This document shows positions 1 through 8,449 of a stretch of 24,467 nt of DNA, piece by piece. The stretch is from positions 1 to 24,467 of the forward strand of contig JACQWU010000153.1 of NCBI GenBank assembly GCA_016209155.1, written 5' to 3'. The stretch comes from Candidatus Desantisiibacteriota bacterium. GTDB lineage: Bacteria; JACRDZ01. Under the pieces are notes generated by a model, which was not told where the DNA came from, ran no database searches, and saw only the letters and a list, made by a program, of their open reading frames with translations. Position 1 is the stretch's first letter, and the number at the start of each line of letters is the position of its first letter. A program made the translations under genes and the position numbers.

Positions 1-1064
1 ATCTCTTTTGTCCCGACTGCTTCAGGATGATTAGCAGGGTGAATGGGTGAATATTTCATATCATAGGTCACATATTTACCTTCGCTTATTACTTTAGCAA
101 CAGCGTTTTCTAATTTATCGGCAGCCTGTTTTTCTCCGATATATCTTAGCATCAGCACTCCGGAAAGTATCATGGCGCATGGATTAACTATATTCATACC
201 TTTATATTTCGGCGCACTGCCGTGAGTGGGTTCAAAAACAGCTCCATTATTGCCGATATTTGCACCCGGCGCCATCCCGAGTCCTCCGATAAGCCCAGCG
301 GCAAGATCAGAAATAATATCGCCGTATAAATTTGGAAGAACCAGAACATCATATAATTCCGGCTTTTGCACCAGCTGCATGCACATGTTATCAACTATTC
401 TGTCTTCAAATTCAATATCATTATATTTTTTTGCTGTTTCACGGGCAACTTCAAGAAACAGTCCATCGGAATATTTCATTATATTTGCCTTGTGTACAGC
501 AGTTACTTTTTTCCTTTTATTTGCGCGCGCATATTCAAATGCATATTTTACTATTCGCTCGGAACCTGCTACTGAAATAGGTTTAATACTTATTCCCGAG
601 TCATCATTTATTTTTCTTTGAGAGAGTTTTTCGATCTCTTTTATAAGTTTAAGTGTTTCTTCTTTTCCTTTTTCAAATTCTATTCCGGCATATAGGTCTT
701 CGGTATTTTCTCTTACTATTATAAGATCAATATCCGTAAAACGTGAACGCACACCTTTATATGTCCTGCACGGACGCAAGCACGCATAAAGATCCAGAGC
801 TTTACGCAGTGCCACATTAACACTGCGGAATCCTTTTCCTACCGGTGTGGTAATGGGACCCTTAATCGCTATTTTATTTTTCCTTATAGATTCAAGTACA
901 CACTCGGGAAGAGGAGTCCCTGTTTTCTCCATTACATCTATACCTGCTTCCTGAATATCCCATTTTATTTTAACACCTGTTGCTTCAATACATTCTTTTG
1001 TTACGTTTGATATTTCCGGTCCTGTTCCATCTCCCGGGATTAAAGTTATATTATATAATGACAC
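1..1064 (-). CDS. NAD-type isocitrate dehydrogenase / IPMDH family, 3' end missing
   Basis: Beta-decarboxylating dehydrogenase that would oxidise a 2-hydroxy acid, most likely isocitrate, to a 2-oxo acid with NAD. The start is GTG at 1064, preceded by AAAGGAG nine bases upstream; the frame is open to the left edge, so about 354 codons are visible. Seen: the N-terminal [13 protein letters not shown] nucleotide/substrate motif, the [21 protein letters not shown] block, [23 protein letters not shown], and [19 protein letters not shown] near the metal site. From family knowledge, the [17 protein letters not shown] form is typical of NAD isocitrate dehydrogenases, whereas LeuB usually has a different segment there. 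It is last in an operon with LeuD-like and LeuC-like genes, 16 bases after the LeuD-like stop. Homoisocitrate or isopropylmalate as substrate is not excluded. Confidence 0.85.
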   Translation of the reverse strand, partial: MSLYNITLIPGDGTGPEISNVTKECIEATGVKIKWDIQEAGIDVMEKTGTPLPECVLESIRKNKIAIKGPITTPVGKGFRSVNVALRKALDLYACLRPCRTYKGVRSRFTDIDLIIVRENTEDLYAGIEFEKGKEETLKLIKEIEKLSQRKINDDSGISIKPISVAGSERIVKYAFEYARANKRKKVTAVHKANIMKYSDGLFLEVARETAKKYNDIEFEDRIVDNMCMQLVQKPELYDVLVLPNLYGDIISDLAAGLIGGLGMAPGANIGNNGAVFEPTHGSAPKYKGMNIVNPCAMILSGVLMLRYIGEKQAADKLENAVAKVISEGKYVTYDMKYSPIHPANHPEAVGTKE

Positions 1065-1080
1065 GTTAGTTGACTCCTTT

Positions 1081-1587
1081 TTAATCGATCTTAAACGATC
1101 CATGTTTTTTGAAATGTTCCACAAGCCCGCCATCTTTAAGTAATCTCTGCATGGCACGCGGCAGGGGATTAATTTTTTGTTCTATTTCTCTTGTCAGGTT
1201 CTTTAATATACCGGCATCAAGATCAAGCTCAAGTTTATCACTGTCTTTTATAGCCGAAGTATCGCACTCTATAAGCAAAAGTCCGATATTAAACGCATTG
1301 CGATAAAAAATCCGGGCAAAAGATTTAGCTATAACGGCATTTATTCCGGCGTATTTAATGGCCATTGGAGCCTGCTCACGTGAAGATCCGCATCCAAAAT
1401 TTTTGCCTGCAACAATAAAATCACCGTCTTCTCTTCTATTATAAAAATTTTCATCCAGATCTTCCATTACATGCTTAGCCAGCTCAAGAGGGTCTTGAAT
1501 TTTAAATTTATAGCGTCCTGATATAATATAATCAGTATTTATATCATCATCCTGTTTAAATCTTCTTGCTCTTCCACTAAGATTCAT
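1081..1587 (-). CDS. LeuD-like small subunit, aconitase-superfamily dehydratase
   Basis: A 168-residue swivel-domain subunit of a two-subunit hydro-lyase of the isopropylmalate isomerase/homoaconitase/aconitase superfamily. It matches the short archaeal-type LeuD length. Visible are [17 protein letters not shown] near residues 13-29 and the conserved [14 protein letters not shown] block near residues 61-74, whose Ser-Arg contact the substrate carboxylates in this family. The substrate-selecting loop reads YKFK (26-29), not the YLRT or YLVY forms I associate with homoaconitase and isopropylmalate isomerase. It lies 15 bases downstream of the large-subunit gene and just upstream of an NAD isocitrate dehydrogenase, so aconitase-like activity is a reasonable inference; leucine biosynthesis is the alternative. 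Confidence 0.88.
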   Translation of the reverse strand: MNLSGRARRFKQDDDINTDYIISGRYKFKIQDPLELAKHVMEDLDENFYNRREDGDFIVAGKNFGCGSSREQAPMAIKYAGINAVIAKSFARIFYRNAFNIGLLLIECDTSAIKDSDKLELDLDAGILKNLTREIEQKINPLPRAMQRLLKDGGLVEHFKKHGSFKID

Positions 1588-1602
1588 ACTTAAATCCTCT
1601 CC

Positions 1603-2865
1603 TTATATTGTTTTCATTACTTTGCGCGGATCTGTAATTTTTCCACTTAACATTGATGCGGCAACAGTGGCAGGTGAAGCCAGATATATTTCCGCGCGCG
1701 GATTACCCATTCTGCCCAGAAAATTTCTGTTAGCGGTTGAAATTACTTTTTCTCCGTCAGATGGAACTCCGTTATGAGTACCAACACACGGCCCGCATCC
1801 AGGTGTGACAATAGAAGCGCCCGCTTCAACCAGAGTTTTTATAACACCCGTACGTATGGCATCAAGAAAAACCTGTTTTGATGCAGGAGCTACAATAAGA
1901 CGTACCCCGGATTTTATTTTTTTACCTTTAAGTATTTTTGCGGCAATTGTTAAATCTTCTAATCTGCCGTTTGTGCATGTACCAATAAGCCCCTGCTGAA
2001 CCTCTATCCCTTCCGCTTCCTCAACCGGTGAAACATTGTCGACCGCGTGTGGTTTTGCTACCTGCGGTGAAATTTTTTTCGCGTCATATTCAAACACTGA
2101 TAGATAATTTGCATCTTTGTCAGCAGTTACAGGTTTGAAATTTCTTTTCGAATGCTCTTTTACCCATTTAATAGTTTTTTCATCTGCTTCCATTATTCCG
2201 CATTTAGCGCCCATTTCTATTGCCATGTTTGCAATCGTGAAACGCGCTTCTACACTCAATGCATCAATAGCCTTACCTGTGTATTCGCACGCTTTATATG
2301 TAGCTCCGTCAGCAGTCACTTTGCCGATTAAAAAAAGTATGATATCTTTAGAATAAACACCTTTTGGGAGCTTACCGTTAATTATAAATTTAATGCTTTC
2401 AGGAACACGGAACCAGTTTTTTCCTGAGATTACCCCGCTTGCAACATCAGTTGAACCCATACCTGTTGAAAATACATTTATCGCGCCATAACTGCATGTG
2501 TGGGAATCAGCGCCGATAACAAGATCCCCCGGCACAACATGCCCCTGTTCCGGAAGAAGCTGATGACATACTCCGCAGCCGACATCATAAAGAATTATTC
2601 CTGTTTTAACTGCGAAATCTCTTATCTTTTTATGTATGGCAGAAACACCTTCGTTGGGGCTTGGACTGCTATGGTCAATTACCATAGCAACCTTGTTTTT
2701 ATCAAATACTTTTACCGCTTTCATATTATTAAAAGAATCTATTATTATTCCGCTTGTACCATCCTGCCCCATGCAAAAATCAAGATCAGCAATAACAATT
2801 TCTCCCGGTACAACTTTTTTACCGCTATGACTGCTCAATATTTTTTCTACAATTGTCTGTCCCAT
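1603..2865 (-). CDS. LeuC-like large subunit, 3-isopropylmalate dehydratase/homoaconitase family
   Basis: A 420-residue catalytic subunit carrying the [4Fe-4S] cluster of an aconitase-superfamily dehydratase; it should pair with the downstream LeuD-like protein. Cluster cysteines are visible in GLIGTCTNGR (C297) and in TPGCGPCVGTHNG (C357, C360). DHSSPSPNEG, PGDLVIGADSHTC and GMGSTDVA are the other family blocks. The length fits the archaeal-type LeuC/HacA group rather than the roughly 470-residue enterobacterial LeuC. The start ATG is preceded by AGGAG, whose first bases overlap the TAG stop of the upstream aminotransferase (8-base gap), which implies coupled translation. The exact substrate (isopropylmalate, homocitrate or citrate) cannot be read from this subunit; the neighbouring isocitrate dehydrogenase favours citrate/isocitrate. 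Confidence 0.9.
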   Translation of the reverse strand: MGQTIVEKILSSHSGKKVVPGEIVIADLDFCMGQDGTSGIIIDSFNNMKAVKVFDKNKVAMVIDHSSPSPNEGVSAIHKKIRDFAVKTGIILYDVGCGVCHQLLPEQGHVVPGDLVIGADSHTCSYGAINVFSTGMGSTDVASGVISGKNWFRVPESIKFIINGKLPKGVYSKDIILFLIGKVTADGATYKACEYTGKAIDALSVEARFTIANMAIEMGAKCGIMEADEKTIKWVKEHSKRNFKPVTADKDANYLSVFEYDAKKISPQVAKPHAVDNVSPVEEAEGIEVQQGLIGTCTNGRLEDLTIAAKILKGKKIKSGVRLIVAPASKQVFLDAIRTGVIKTLVEAGASIVTPGCGPCVGTHNGVPSDGEKVISTANRNFLGRMGNPRAEIYLASPATVAASMLSGKITDPRKVMKTI

Positions 2866-2873
2866 AAAAACTC

Positions 2874-4067
2874 CTATTTAAGCTTTTCTATTGCTTCTTT
2901 TATTCTTGATATACCTTTTTCAATATTCTCCATTGATGTTGCATAAGAAAGCCGCATATAATTATCCATACCAAAAGCCGAACCCGGAACTATAGCCACT
3001 TTTGCCGCTTCAAGAAAAAACCCGGCAAGGTCATCTGAAGAAGTTATTTTTTTTGAATTATATAACTTACCCAAAAGCCCGGATATATCGGGGAAAGCAT
3101 AGAAAGCTCCCTGAGGCATACTGCACTTTATTCCAGGGAGAGAATGCAATCCTTCAACCATTACCTTTCTTCTCTTATCAAAAGCGGCAAGCATTTCAGC
3201 TGATTTTTCCTGCGGTCCCTCTAATGCTTCAACACCCGCAAATTGTGAAATAGAACACGGATTTGATGTGCTGTGACTCTGAATATTGGTAACGGCTTCA
3301 GCCAGTTTTGCATCACAGGCAATATACCCGATACGCCAGCCTGTCATTGAATGCGATTTTGATAATCCGTTTACGACTACAGTAATTTTTTTAATCTCTT
3401 CACCAAGTGAAGCAACACTTAAATGTGAAGTATTATCATATATCATCTTTTCATAAATTTCATCAGAAATAATCAATATGTTTTTTTCTACAGCCACATC
3501 AGCCAATGCCTGTAATTGGCTTTTACTATACAGCATCCCTGACGGATTGCTGGGGCTGTTAATAACAATAGCCTTTGTGCGCGGAGTGATAACGGATAAA
3601 AATTTTTCTTTCGTTAAAGTAAAATTTTCTTTTTCGGAAGTATCAGCAAACACAGGGATTCCGTCAGCCATTTTGACCATCTCAGGATAACTAACCCAAT
3701 AAGGAACAGGAATAATTACCTCATCACCCGGATTCAAAATACATTGAAAAACATTATAAAGAGAATGTTTTGCCCCGCAGGAAACAACAATATTAGATGG
3801 AGAATATAGAAGGTTGTTATCCTTCTTTAACTTTGCGCATATGGCATCCTTTAATTTTGGGATTCCTCCTACCGGAGTATATTTAGTTTTTCCTTCCTTA
3901 ATAGCTTTCACACCTGCATTTTTAATATTTTCCGGTGTATCAAAATCCGGTTCTCCCGCTCCAAAGCTTATTATGTCTATCCCTTCCTGCTGCATTTTTT
4001 TTGCTTTTGCATCAATAAAAAGCGTAGGAGACGGTGCAATATTTTTTGCCTTATTCGAAATATTCAT
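2874..4067 (-). CDS. Class I/II PLP-dependent aminotransferase (aspartate aminotransferase Ib-like)
   Basis: A 397-residue cytosolic fold-type I aminotransferase, probably exchanging amino groups between aspartate (or another amino acid) and 2-oxoglutarate. Visible are the N-terminal FGAGEPDFDTP, the YTPVGGIPKLKDAI region, NSPSNPSGM near 170-177, SDEIYEKMIYD, the PLP lysine K237 in NGLSKSHSMTGWRIGY, and a C-terminal MRLSYATS whose Arg binds the substrate carboxylate in this family. The length is standard. It is first in the operon: start ATG at 4067 with a GAGG site about seven bases upstream. Being upstream of a putative citrate to 2-oxoglutarate module suggests a role in glutamate/aspartate metabolism. 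Specificity within subgroup Ib (aspartate, prephenate, aromatic) cannot be set from sequence alone. Confidence 0.9.
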   Translation of the reverse strand: MNISNKAKNIAPSPTLFIDAKAKKMQQEGIDIISFGAGEPDFDTPENIKNAGVKAIKEGKTKYTPVGGIPKLKDAICAKLKKDNNLLYSPSNIVVSCGAKHSLYNVFQCILNPGDEVIIPVPYWVSYPEMVKMADGIPVFADTSEKENFTLTKEKFLSVITPRTKAIVINSPSNPSGMLYSKSQLQALADVAVEKNILIISDEIYEKMIYDNTSHLSVASLGEEIKKITVVVNGLSKSHSMTGWRIGYIACDAKLAEAVTNIQSHSTSNPCSISQFAGVEALEGPQEKSAEMLAAFDKRRKVMVEGLHSLPGIKCSMPQGAFYAFPDISGLLGKLYNSKKITSSDDLAGFFLEAAKVAIVPGSAFGMDNYMRLSYATSMENIEKGISRIKEAIEKLK

Positions 4068-4144
4068 TTTTTTACCTCACCTTTTAACTGAACTGCTGCC
4101 GTATAGAAAACAGCAGGTTCAAAAGTATACCGGCAGAAAACCGG

Positions 4145-4171
4145 ATTATTTTAATGAGACATTAAAATAAT
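4145..4171. repeat. 12-bp perfect inverted repeat upstream of the aminotransferase operon
   Basis: Two perfect 12-base arms (4145-4156 and 4160-4171) separated by AGA. The stem holds only one GC pair and lacks a downstream T run, so it is not a good terminator. It lies about 80 bases upstream of the aminotransferase start, where an operator or promoter for that minus-strand operon would be expected. A shorter CCGG-containing repeat (CCGGCAGAAAACCGG) lies just to its left. Confidence 0.5.
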
Positions 4172-4227
4172 ATTATGATTTTATCAGATATTTATTTCTT
4201 GTCAACTGTGACCGAAAAATCTTTTAA

Positions 4228-4258
4228 TTGTAGGGGCAATCCCTTGCGGTTGCCCTTC
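4228..4258. repeat. REP-like hairpin, GGGCAA...TTGCCC type
   Basis: A GC-rich island in an AT-rich intergenic region. GGGCAA pairs with TTGCCC, and CC/GG pair inside with a one-base bulge and a small loop. Hairpins of this GTAGGGGC...TTGCCC style occur as dispersed intergenic repeats in many environmental bacterial genomes (recollection, not searched). It sits between two divergently transcribed units, so it is unlikely to be a terminator. Confidence 0.55.
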
Positions 4259-4314
4259 TTTTAATAAATGCTTTTTCCCTAAAACACAAACTCTCATTGA
4301 TACTATACGTAAGG

Positions 4315-4330
4315 TACAGGCATGCCTGTA
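4315..4330. promoter_or_regulatory. 16-bp perfect palindrome TACAGGCATGCCTGTA
   Basis: Fully self-complementary 16-mer located 15 bases upstream of the TTGACA box at 4346. The position fits an operator or activator site for the surface-protein gene that follows. It could equally be the core of another dispersed repeat. Confidence 0.45.
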
Positions 4331-4345
4331 AATATAAAAAAAATA

Positions 4346-4375
4346 TTGACAGCCCTATTTTTATGTGATTAACTA
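4346..4375 (+). promoter_or_regulatory. Possible sigma70 promoter for the first large surface protein
   Basis: A perfect TTGACA at 4346-4351 is followed 17-18 bases later by a weak -10 (TTAACT or TAACTA). The placement, about 40 bases before the ATG at 4413, is right, but the -10 is poor. The whole gene-free interval 4068-4412 holds only this element, the two inverted repeats and the palindrome. Confidence 0.4.
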
Positions 4376-4412
4376 AAAATCAGTTTTTCATTTTACTCAC
4401 ATGGAGAATAAT

Positions 4413-6552
4413 ATGTTAAAAAAAAAGAACGGGAAAAAATTTTCTAAAATTTTTAATAAATTCATATTTTTTGTTTTATTTAATATCCACAAATTTTATT
4501 TTTGCTGATACCTGGCAGACTGAATTTGTTGATGCGCCAAAATATTTTACCAGGATGTCTCAAAGAAGTATTGCAATTGATAAAATAACAAATAATCCAC
4601 ATATAGTGTATGGAGGAGATCATCTTTATCATGCATATTATAATGGTTCAGCATGGAAATATGATACAGTGGATATATCAATAGCTACCGGATCATCTGC
4701 ATCTATAGCAATAGATACAGATGATAAAATTCATATCAGTTATTTTGATGGAATAAATGGAGCTTTAAAATATACAACAAATGCATCCGGTACATGGCAG
4801 ATTTTTACTATTGATAGTAATAACCCTGCAGGGGAGATATCGATAGCAATAGATACAAATAATAAAGTCTATATCAGTTACTTTAATAGAATAAATGGAG
4901 CTTTAAAATATACAACAAATGCATCCGGTGCATGGCAAATTTTTACTATTGATAGTAATCTTGGATATTATGGATGGCATGCATCAATAGCAATAGATTC
5001 AAATAATAAGGTTCATATTAGTTATTTTGATCAAATAAATAGAGCTTTAAAATATACAACAAATACATCAGGTGCATGGCAGATTTTTACTATTGATAGT
5101 TTCAGTACTTATGAAGGAAATACATCTGGAATGATCCATTCAATCCTAAAAATAAAATACCCTCATGCGAGTTACGATACTTATGGCGGAAATACATCAA
5201 TAGCAATAGATTCTAAAAATAAAGTTCATATCAGTTATATTGGTGGAATAAATAGAGTTTTAAAATATGCAACAAATCTATCCGGTACATGGCAGAATTT
5301 TATAGTTGATAGTAATATTGGATATTATTATGGAGTGGATACATCAATAGCAATAGATACAAATAATAAAATTCATATCTGTTATTATGCTTTAGTAAAT
5401 AGTGCTTTAAAATACGCAACAAATGCATCAGGTGTATGGCAAATTTATAAACTGGATAGTTCTGAATGGAGCAGATATTATGCATCTATTGCATTAGATG
5501 CAAATAATAAAATTCATATTAGTTATTTTGATGGGCTAAATAAAACTTTAAAATATACAACAAATCTTTCCGGAGCATGGCAGATTTCAACAATTGATAT
5601 TTCAGGTTCTGTAGGAATGGATACTTATATAGCAATAGATAAAAATAATAAAGCTCATATTAGTTATTATGATTTAATAAATAGTGCTTTAAAATATGCA
5701 ACAAATGCATCAGGTGTATGGCAGACTTTTACAATTGATAGTTCAGGAAATATTGGAATATGCACATCGATAGCGATAGATAAAAATAATAAAGCTCATA
5801 TCAGTTATTTTGATTTAACAAATACGGAGTTAAAAAAATTAAAATACGCAACAAATGAATCAGGTGCATGGCAGACTTTTACGATTGATAGCTCAGTAAA
5901 TGTTGAATTATATACATCCATAGCAATAGATTCAAATAATAAAGTTTATATTAGTTATTATGACGTGACAAATGGTGCTTTAAAATATGCAACAAATGAA
6001 TCTGGAACATGGCAAACTTTTACGATTGATAATTCAGGGAATGCTGGATTATACACATCCATGGTAATAGATTCAAATAATAAGGTGCATATTTGTTATT
6101 TTTATGGAGGAAGCGGAGAATTAAAATATGCAACAAATGAATCTGGTGTATGGAAGACTTCTACGATCGATTGTACTAGTGTCGATGGAGATGCAGGATT
6201 TTCTGCATCCGTAGCAATAGATTCAAGCAACAAAGTTCATATTAGTTATTTTAGTTATCTTGATTATAATACTTTAAAATATGCAACAAATGAATCTGGT
6301 GTATGGCAAACTTTTAATATTGATAGTAATTCAGAAAACTGGATTAGTGAAGATGAATATAATACATTTATAGCAATAGATGCAAATAATAAAGTTCATA
6401 TTAGTTATTATGATTTAGTAAGCAATGCTTTAAAATATGCAACAAATGAATCTGGTGTATGGCAAACTTTTATAATAGACAGTTATGGAAATGTTGGATG
6501 GTGCATATCATTAGCAATAGATTCAAACAACAAAGTTCATATTAGTTATTAG
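4413..6552 (+). CDS. Secreted repeat protein, N-terminal part (14 propeller-type repeats), frame-broken at both ends
   Basis: N-terminal two thirds of a large exported protein of unknown function. The natural start is probably ATG 4413 with GGAGA six bases upstream, but that frame stops at 4504; the main frame runs from TTG 4471 to TAG 6552. If the run of nine A at 4418-4426 had eight, the two join into a convincing signal peptide (MLKKRTGKNFLKF..., hydrophobic core, cleavage after NFIFA). The rest is 14 repeats of roughly 48 residues of the form SIAIDxNNKVHISYYD...ALKYATNxSGxWQxFTIDS. Such repeats are expected to form beta-propeller blades; 14 would suit two seven-bladed propellers (inference). 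The stop at 6550-6552 interrupts repeat 14: one missing T restores HISYYDYQNNALKY and continues into the PKD domains downstream. Partner, ligand and role are not known. Confidence 0.75.
4418..4426 (+). other. Run of nine A at the third codon of a signal peptide
   Basis: Homopolymer immediately after ATG-TTA. With nine A the frame ends after about 30 codons; with eight A it enters the long repeat frame with a textbook signal peptide. It could be a slipped-strand on/off switch or a sequencing or assembly length error. Confidence 0.6.
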
Positions 6553-7898
6553 ATTATCAAAATAATGCTTTAAAATATACAACAAATATTAATAATCAAA
6601 CAAATAACCTGCCAATTGCCAATGCCGGCGCAGATCAAACAGTTTTTGTTGGTACACAAGTCAAATTAAATGGATCAGCAAGCAGTGATCCTGATGGGGA
6701 TAGACTTATATATTCATGGTCACAAATAAACGGGACAAATGTGATATTATCAAATTCAAATTCTGTATCTCCAACATTCTCTCCAGGCTTTGCAGGTACT
6801 TATGAATTTAAGCTTATTGTAAATGACGGGAGATTCAATAGTGCACCTGACATTGTAACTATTACTGTTAATAATATTCAAAGTACAAATAATTCCCCAA
6901 TCGCTAATGCCGGCGCTGATCAAACAGTTAATACCGGATTAAAAGTTACATTAAATGGTGCAAACAGCATTGATCCGGATGGAAATAACTTTACATATTC
7001 ATGGACACAAACAAGTGGAACGGATGTAACATTATCTGATTCAACTTCTGTAGCACCAACATTCACTCCAAATCTTACGGGTACTTATGAATTTCAGCTT
7101 ATTTTAAATGACGGACAAGTGGATAGCGCACCTGATACTGTAAAAATAAAGGTTCATAATCTTCTAAATAATCCCCCAATCGCAAACGCAGGTGCGGATC
7201 AAAGTGTTAACGTTAATACACAAGTTACATTAGATGCCACAGGCAGTAGTGATTCAGATGGAGATACCCTTACATATTTATGGACACAAACAAGTGGAAC
7301 TAATGTAATATTATCTGATTCAACTTCCGTATCACCGGAATTCACTCCAAATCTTGCGGGTACTTATGAGTTTCAGATTATTGTAAATGATGGACAAGCG
7401 GATAGCGCACCTGATACTGTAAAAATAGAGGTTAATAATCTTCCAAATAATCCCCCAATCGCCAACGCAGGTAGAGATCAAAGTGTTGACGTTGACACAC
7501 AAGTCACATTATATGCCACAGGTAGTAGTGATCCGGATGGAGATACCCTTACATATTCTTGGACCCAAACAAGCGGAACGAATGCAGCATTATCTGATTC
7601 CACTTCTGTATCACCGGAATTCACTCCAAATCTTGCGGGTACCTATGAGTTTCAGCTTATTGTAAATGATGGACAAGTGAATAGCACACCTGATACTGTA
7701 ATTATTACTGTTAATGATAAAAATGGAACTAACTCCGTATCCGAAACAAAAAGCAAGAAAAAGGTATGTGCTATTACAAATACAATAAAAAATAAAAATA
7801 CAATAAGTATAATTAACTCAATAAAAGATAAATACTTATTACAAAATATGTTAACTAAATACATTGTTGATTTATATTATAAAGTTAATATAAAATAG
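6552..7898 (+). CDS. Secreted repeat protein, C-terminal part: four PKD-like domains and CFI-box-like tail
   Basis: Downstream continuation of the 4413-6552 protein after a one-base frame change; the first start-like codon in this frame is only an internal GTG at 6741 with no ribosome site, which supports a single original gene of about 1160 codons. It holds four Ig-like PKD/K319L-type domains of about 90 residues, each with PIANAGADQxV, SSDPDGDxLTYSWxQ and AGTYEFxLIVNDG. The last three are close copies at DNA level, suggesting recent duplication. A lysine-rich linker SKSKKK leads to a final segment starting VCAITNTI and ending VDLYYKVNIK, which resembles the C-terminal tail of the 8450-11248 protein and, distantly, the CFI-box-CTERM consensus. 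No C-terminal membrane helix is present. Probably cell-surface or extracellular. Confidence 0.75.
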   Translation, partial: DYQNNALKYTTNINNQTNNLPIANAGADQTVFVGTQVKLNGSASSDPDGDRLIYSWSQINGTNVILSNSNSVSPTFSPGFAGTYEFKLIVNDGRFNSAPDIVTITVNNIQSTNNSPIANAGADQTVNTGLKVTLNGANSIDPDGNNFTYSWTQTSGTDVTLSDSTSVAPTFTPNLTGTYEFQLILNDGQVDSAPDTVKIKVHNLLNNPPIANAGADQSVNVNTQVTLDATGSSDSDGDTLTYLWTQTSGTNVILSDSTSVSPEFTPNLAGTYEFQIIVNDGQADSAPDTVKIEVNNLPNNPPIANAGRDQSVDVDTQVTLYATGSSDPDGDTLTYSWTQTSGTNAALSDSTSVSPEFTPNLAGTYEFQLIVNDGQVNSTPDTVIITVNDKNGTNSVSETKSKKKVCAITNTIKNKNTISIINSIKDKYLLQNMLTKYIVDLYYKVNIK

Positions 7899-7988
7899 AT
7901 TAAAATATTGAAATAAATCAAAAAAATCAAAATGGATATTGGCAGAATGATAAAAATCAAATGAATGGAGTAAAATCAAAATAAAAAT

Positions 7989-8399
7989 ATGCTGCCACAC
8001 AAACATTTTTTAATCGCTGGGTTAACCATTGTTCCTGCGGCAATTATTTTATCTCCGGAAAAATCTGTCACGGAAATTGGCAAATGGGTTCTAATTGGCG
8101 GAATTATATCCTCCGCGATTGATCTTGATATAATTACTCTTGTATTTTTAAAATCAAAAAAAGAAAAACGATTGAGATTATTCAGAGATCCTTTGGAAAT
8201 TTATCGTAAATTTGAACTTTTTATGGATACAATAATTGAAACCGGTGTGTTAAAAATAGGCTTGAAAACACATCTTATTTTATCACCAATTATTATCGTG
8301 GCATCATATTTTCTTGCAGCCAATTATTTTGTTCCTGTTTTATTGGGAGTTGTATCTCATATTTTAAGCGATTTGCCCTATCTAAAAAAAATCTATTGA
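7989..8399 (+). CDS. Small integral membrane protein, possibly YdjM/DUF457-like
   Basis: A 136-residue protein with three to four hydrophobic segments: residues about 5-22, 32-53, 93-110 and 112-125. Conserved-looking polar residues are H4/H6 at the N-terminus (LPHKHFLIAG), SSAIDLDI near 41-48, THL near 93 and HILSDLPY near the C-terminus. This His/Asp pattern between helices recalls YdjM/DUF457 putative membrane-bound metal-dependent hydrolases, but the match is remote and I would not name it. The ribosome site is weak: GGAG lies nearly 20 bases before ATG. It sits between two large secreted repeat proteins, 90 bases after one and 50 before the other, so it may share their transcript and be involved in their export or processing (inference). 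Confidence 0.65.
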   Translation: MLPHKHFLIAGLTIVPAAIILSPEKSVTEIGKWVLIGGIISSAIDLDIITLVFLKSKKEKRLRLFRDPLEIYRKFELFMDTIIETGVLKIGLKTHLILSPIIIVASYFLAANYFVPVLLGVVSHILSDLPYLKKIY

Positions 8400-8449
8400 C
8401 TTTTACGTAAACAAAAATTTACAATAAAAACAATTATAAAGGTAATGTC

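Noticed and set aside
226-621. 131-residue plus-strand ORF within the isocitrate dehydrogenase gene
   Set aside because: Antisense shadow; the minus strand encodes a continuous, strongly conserved dehydrogenase through the same bases.
1-2865. Simple leuBCD leucine operon
   Set aside because: The dehydrogenase carries an isocitrate-type block and the small subunit has a YKFK loop; leucine biosynthesis is kept only as the alternative.
2500-2946. 148-residue plus-strand ORF over the LeuC-like gene
   Set aside because: Antisense shadow of a conserved gene; crosses the intergenic boundary with no start signals.
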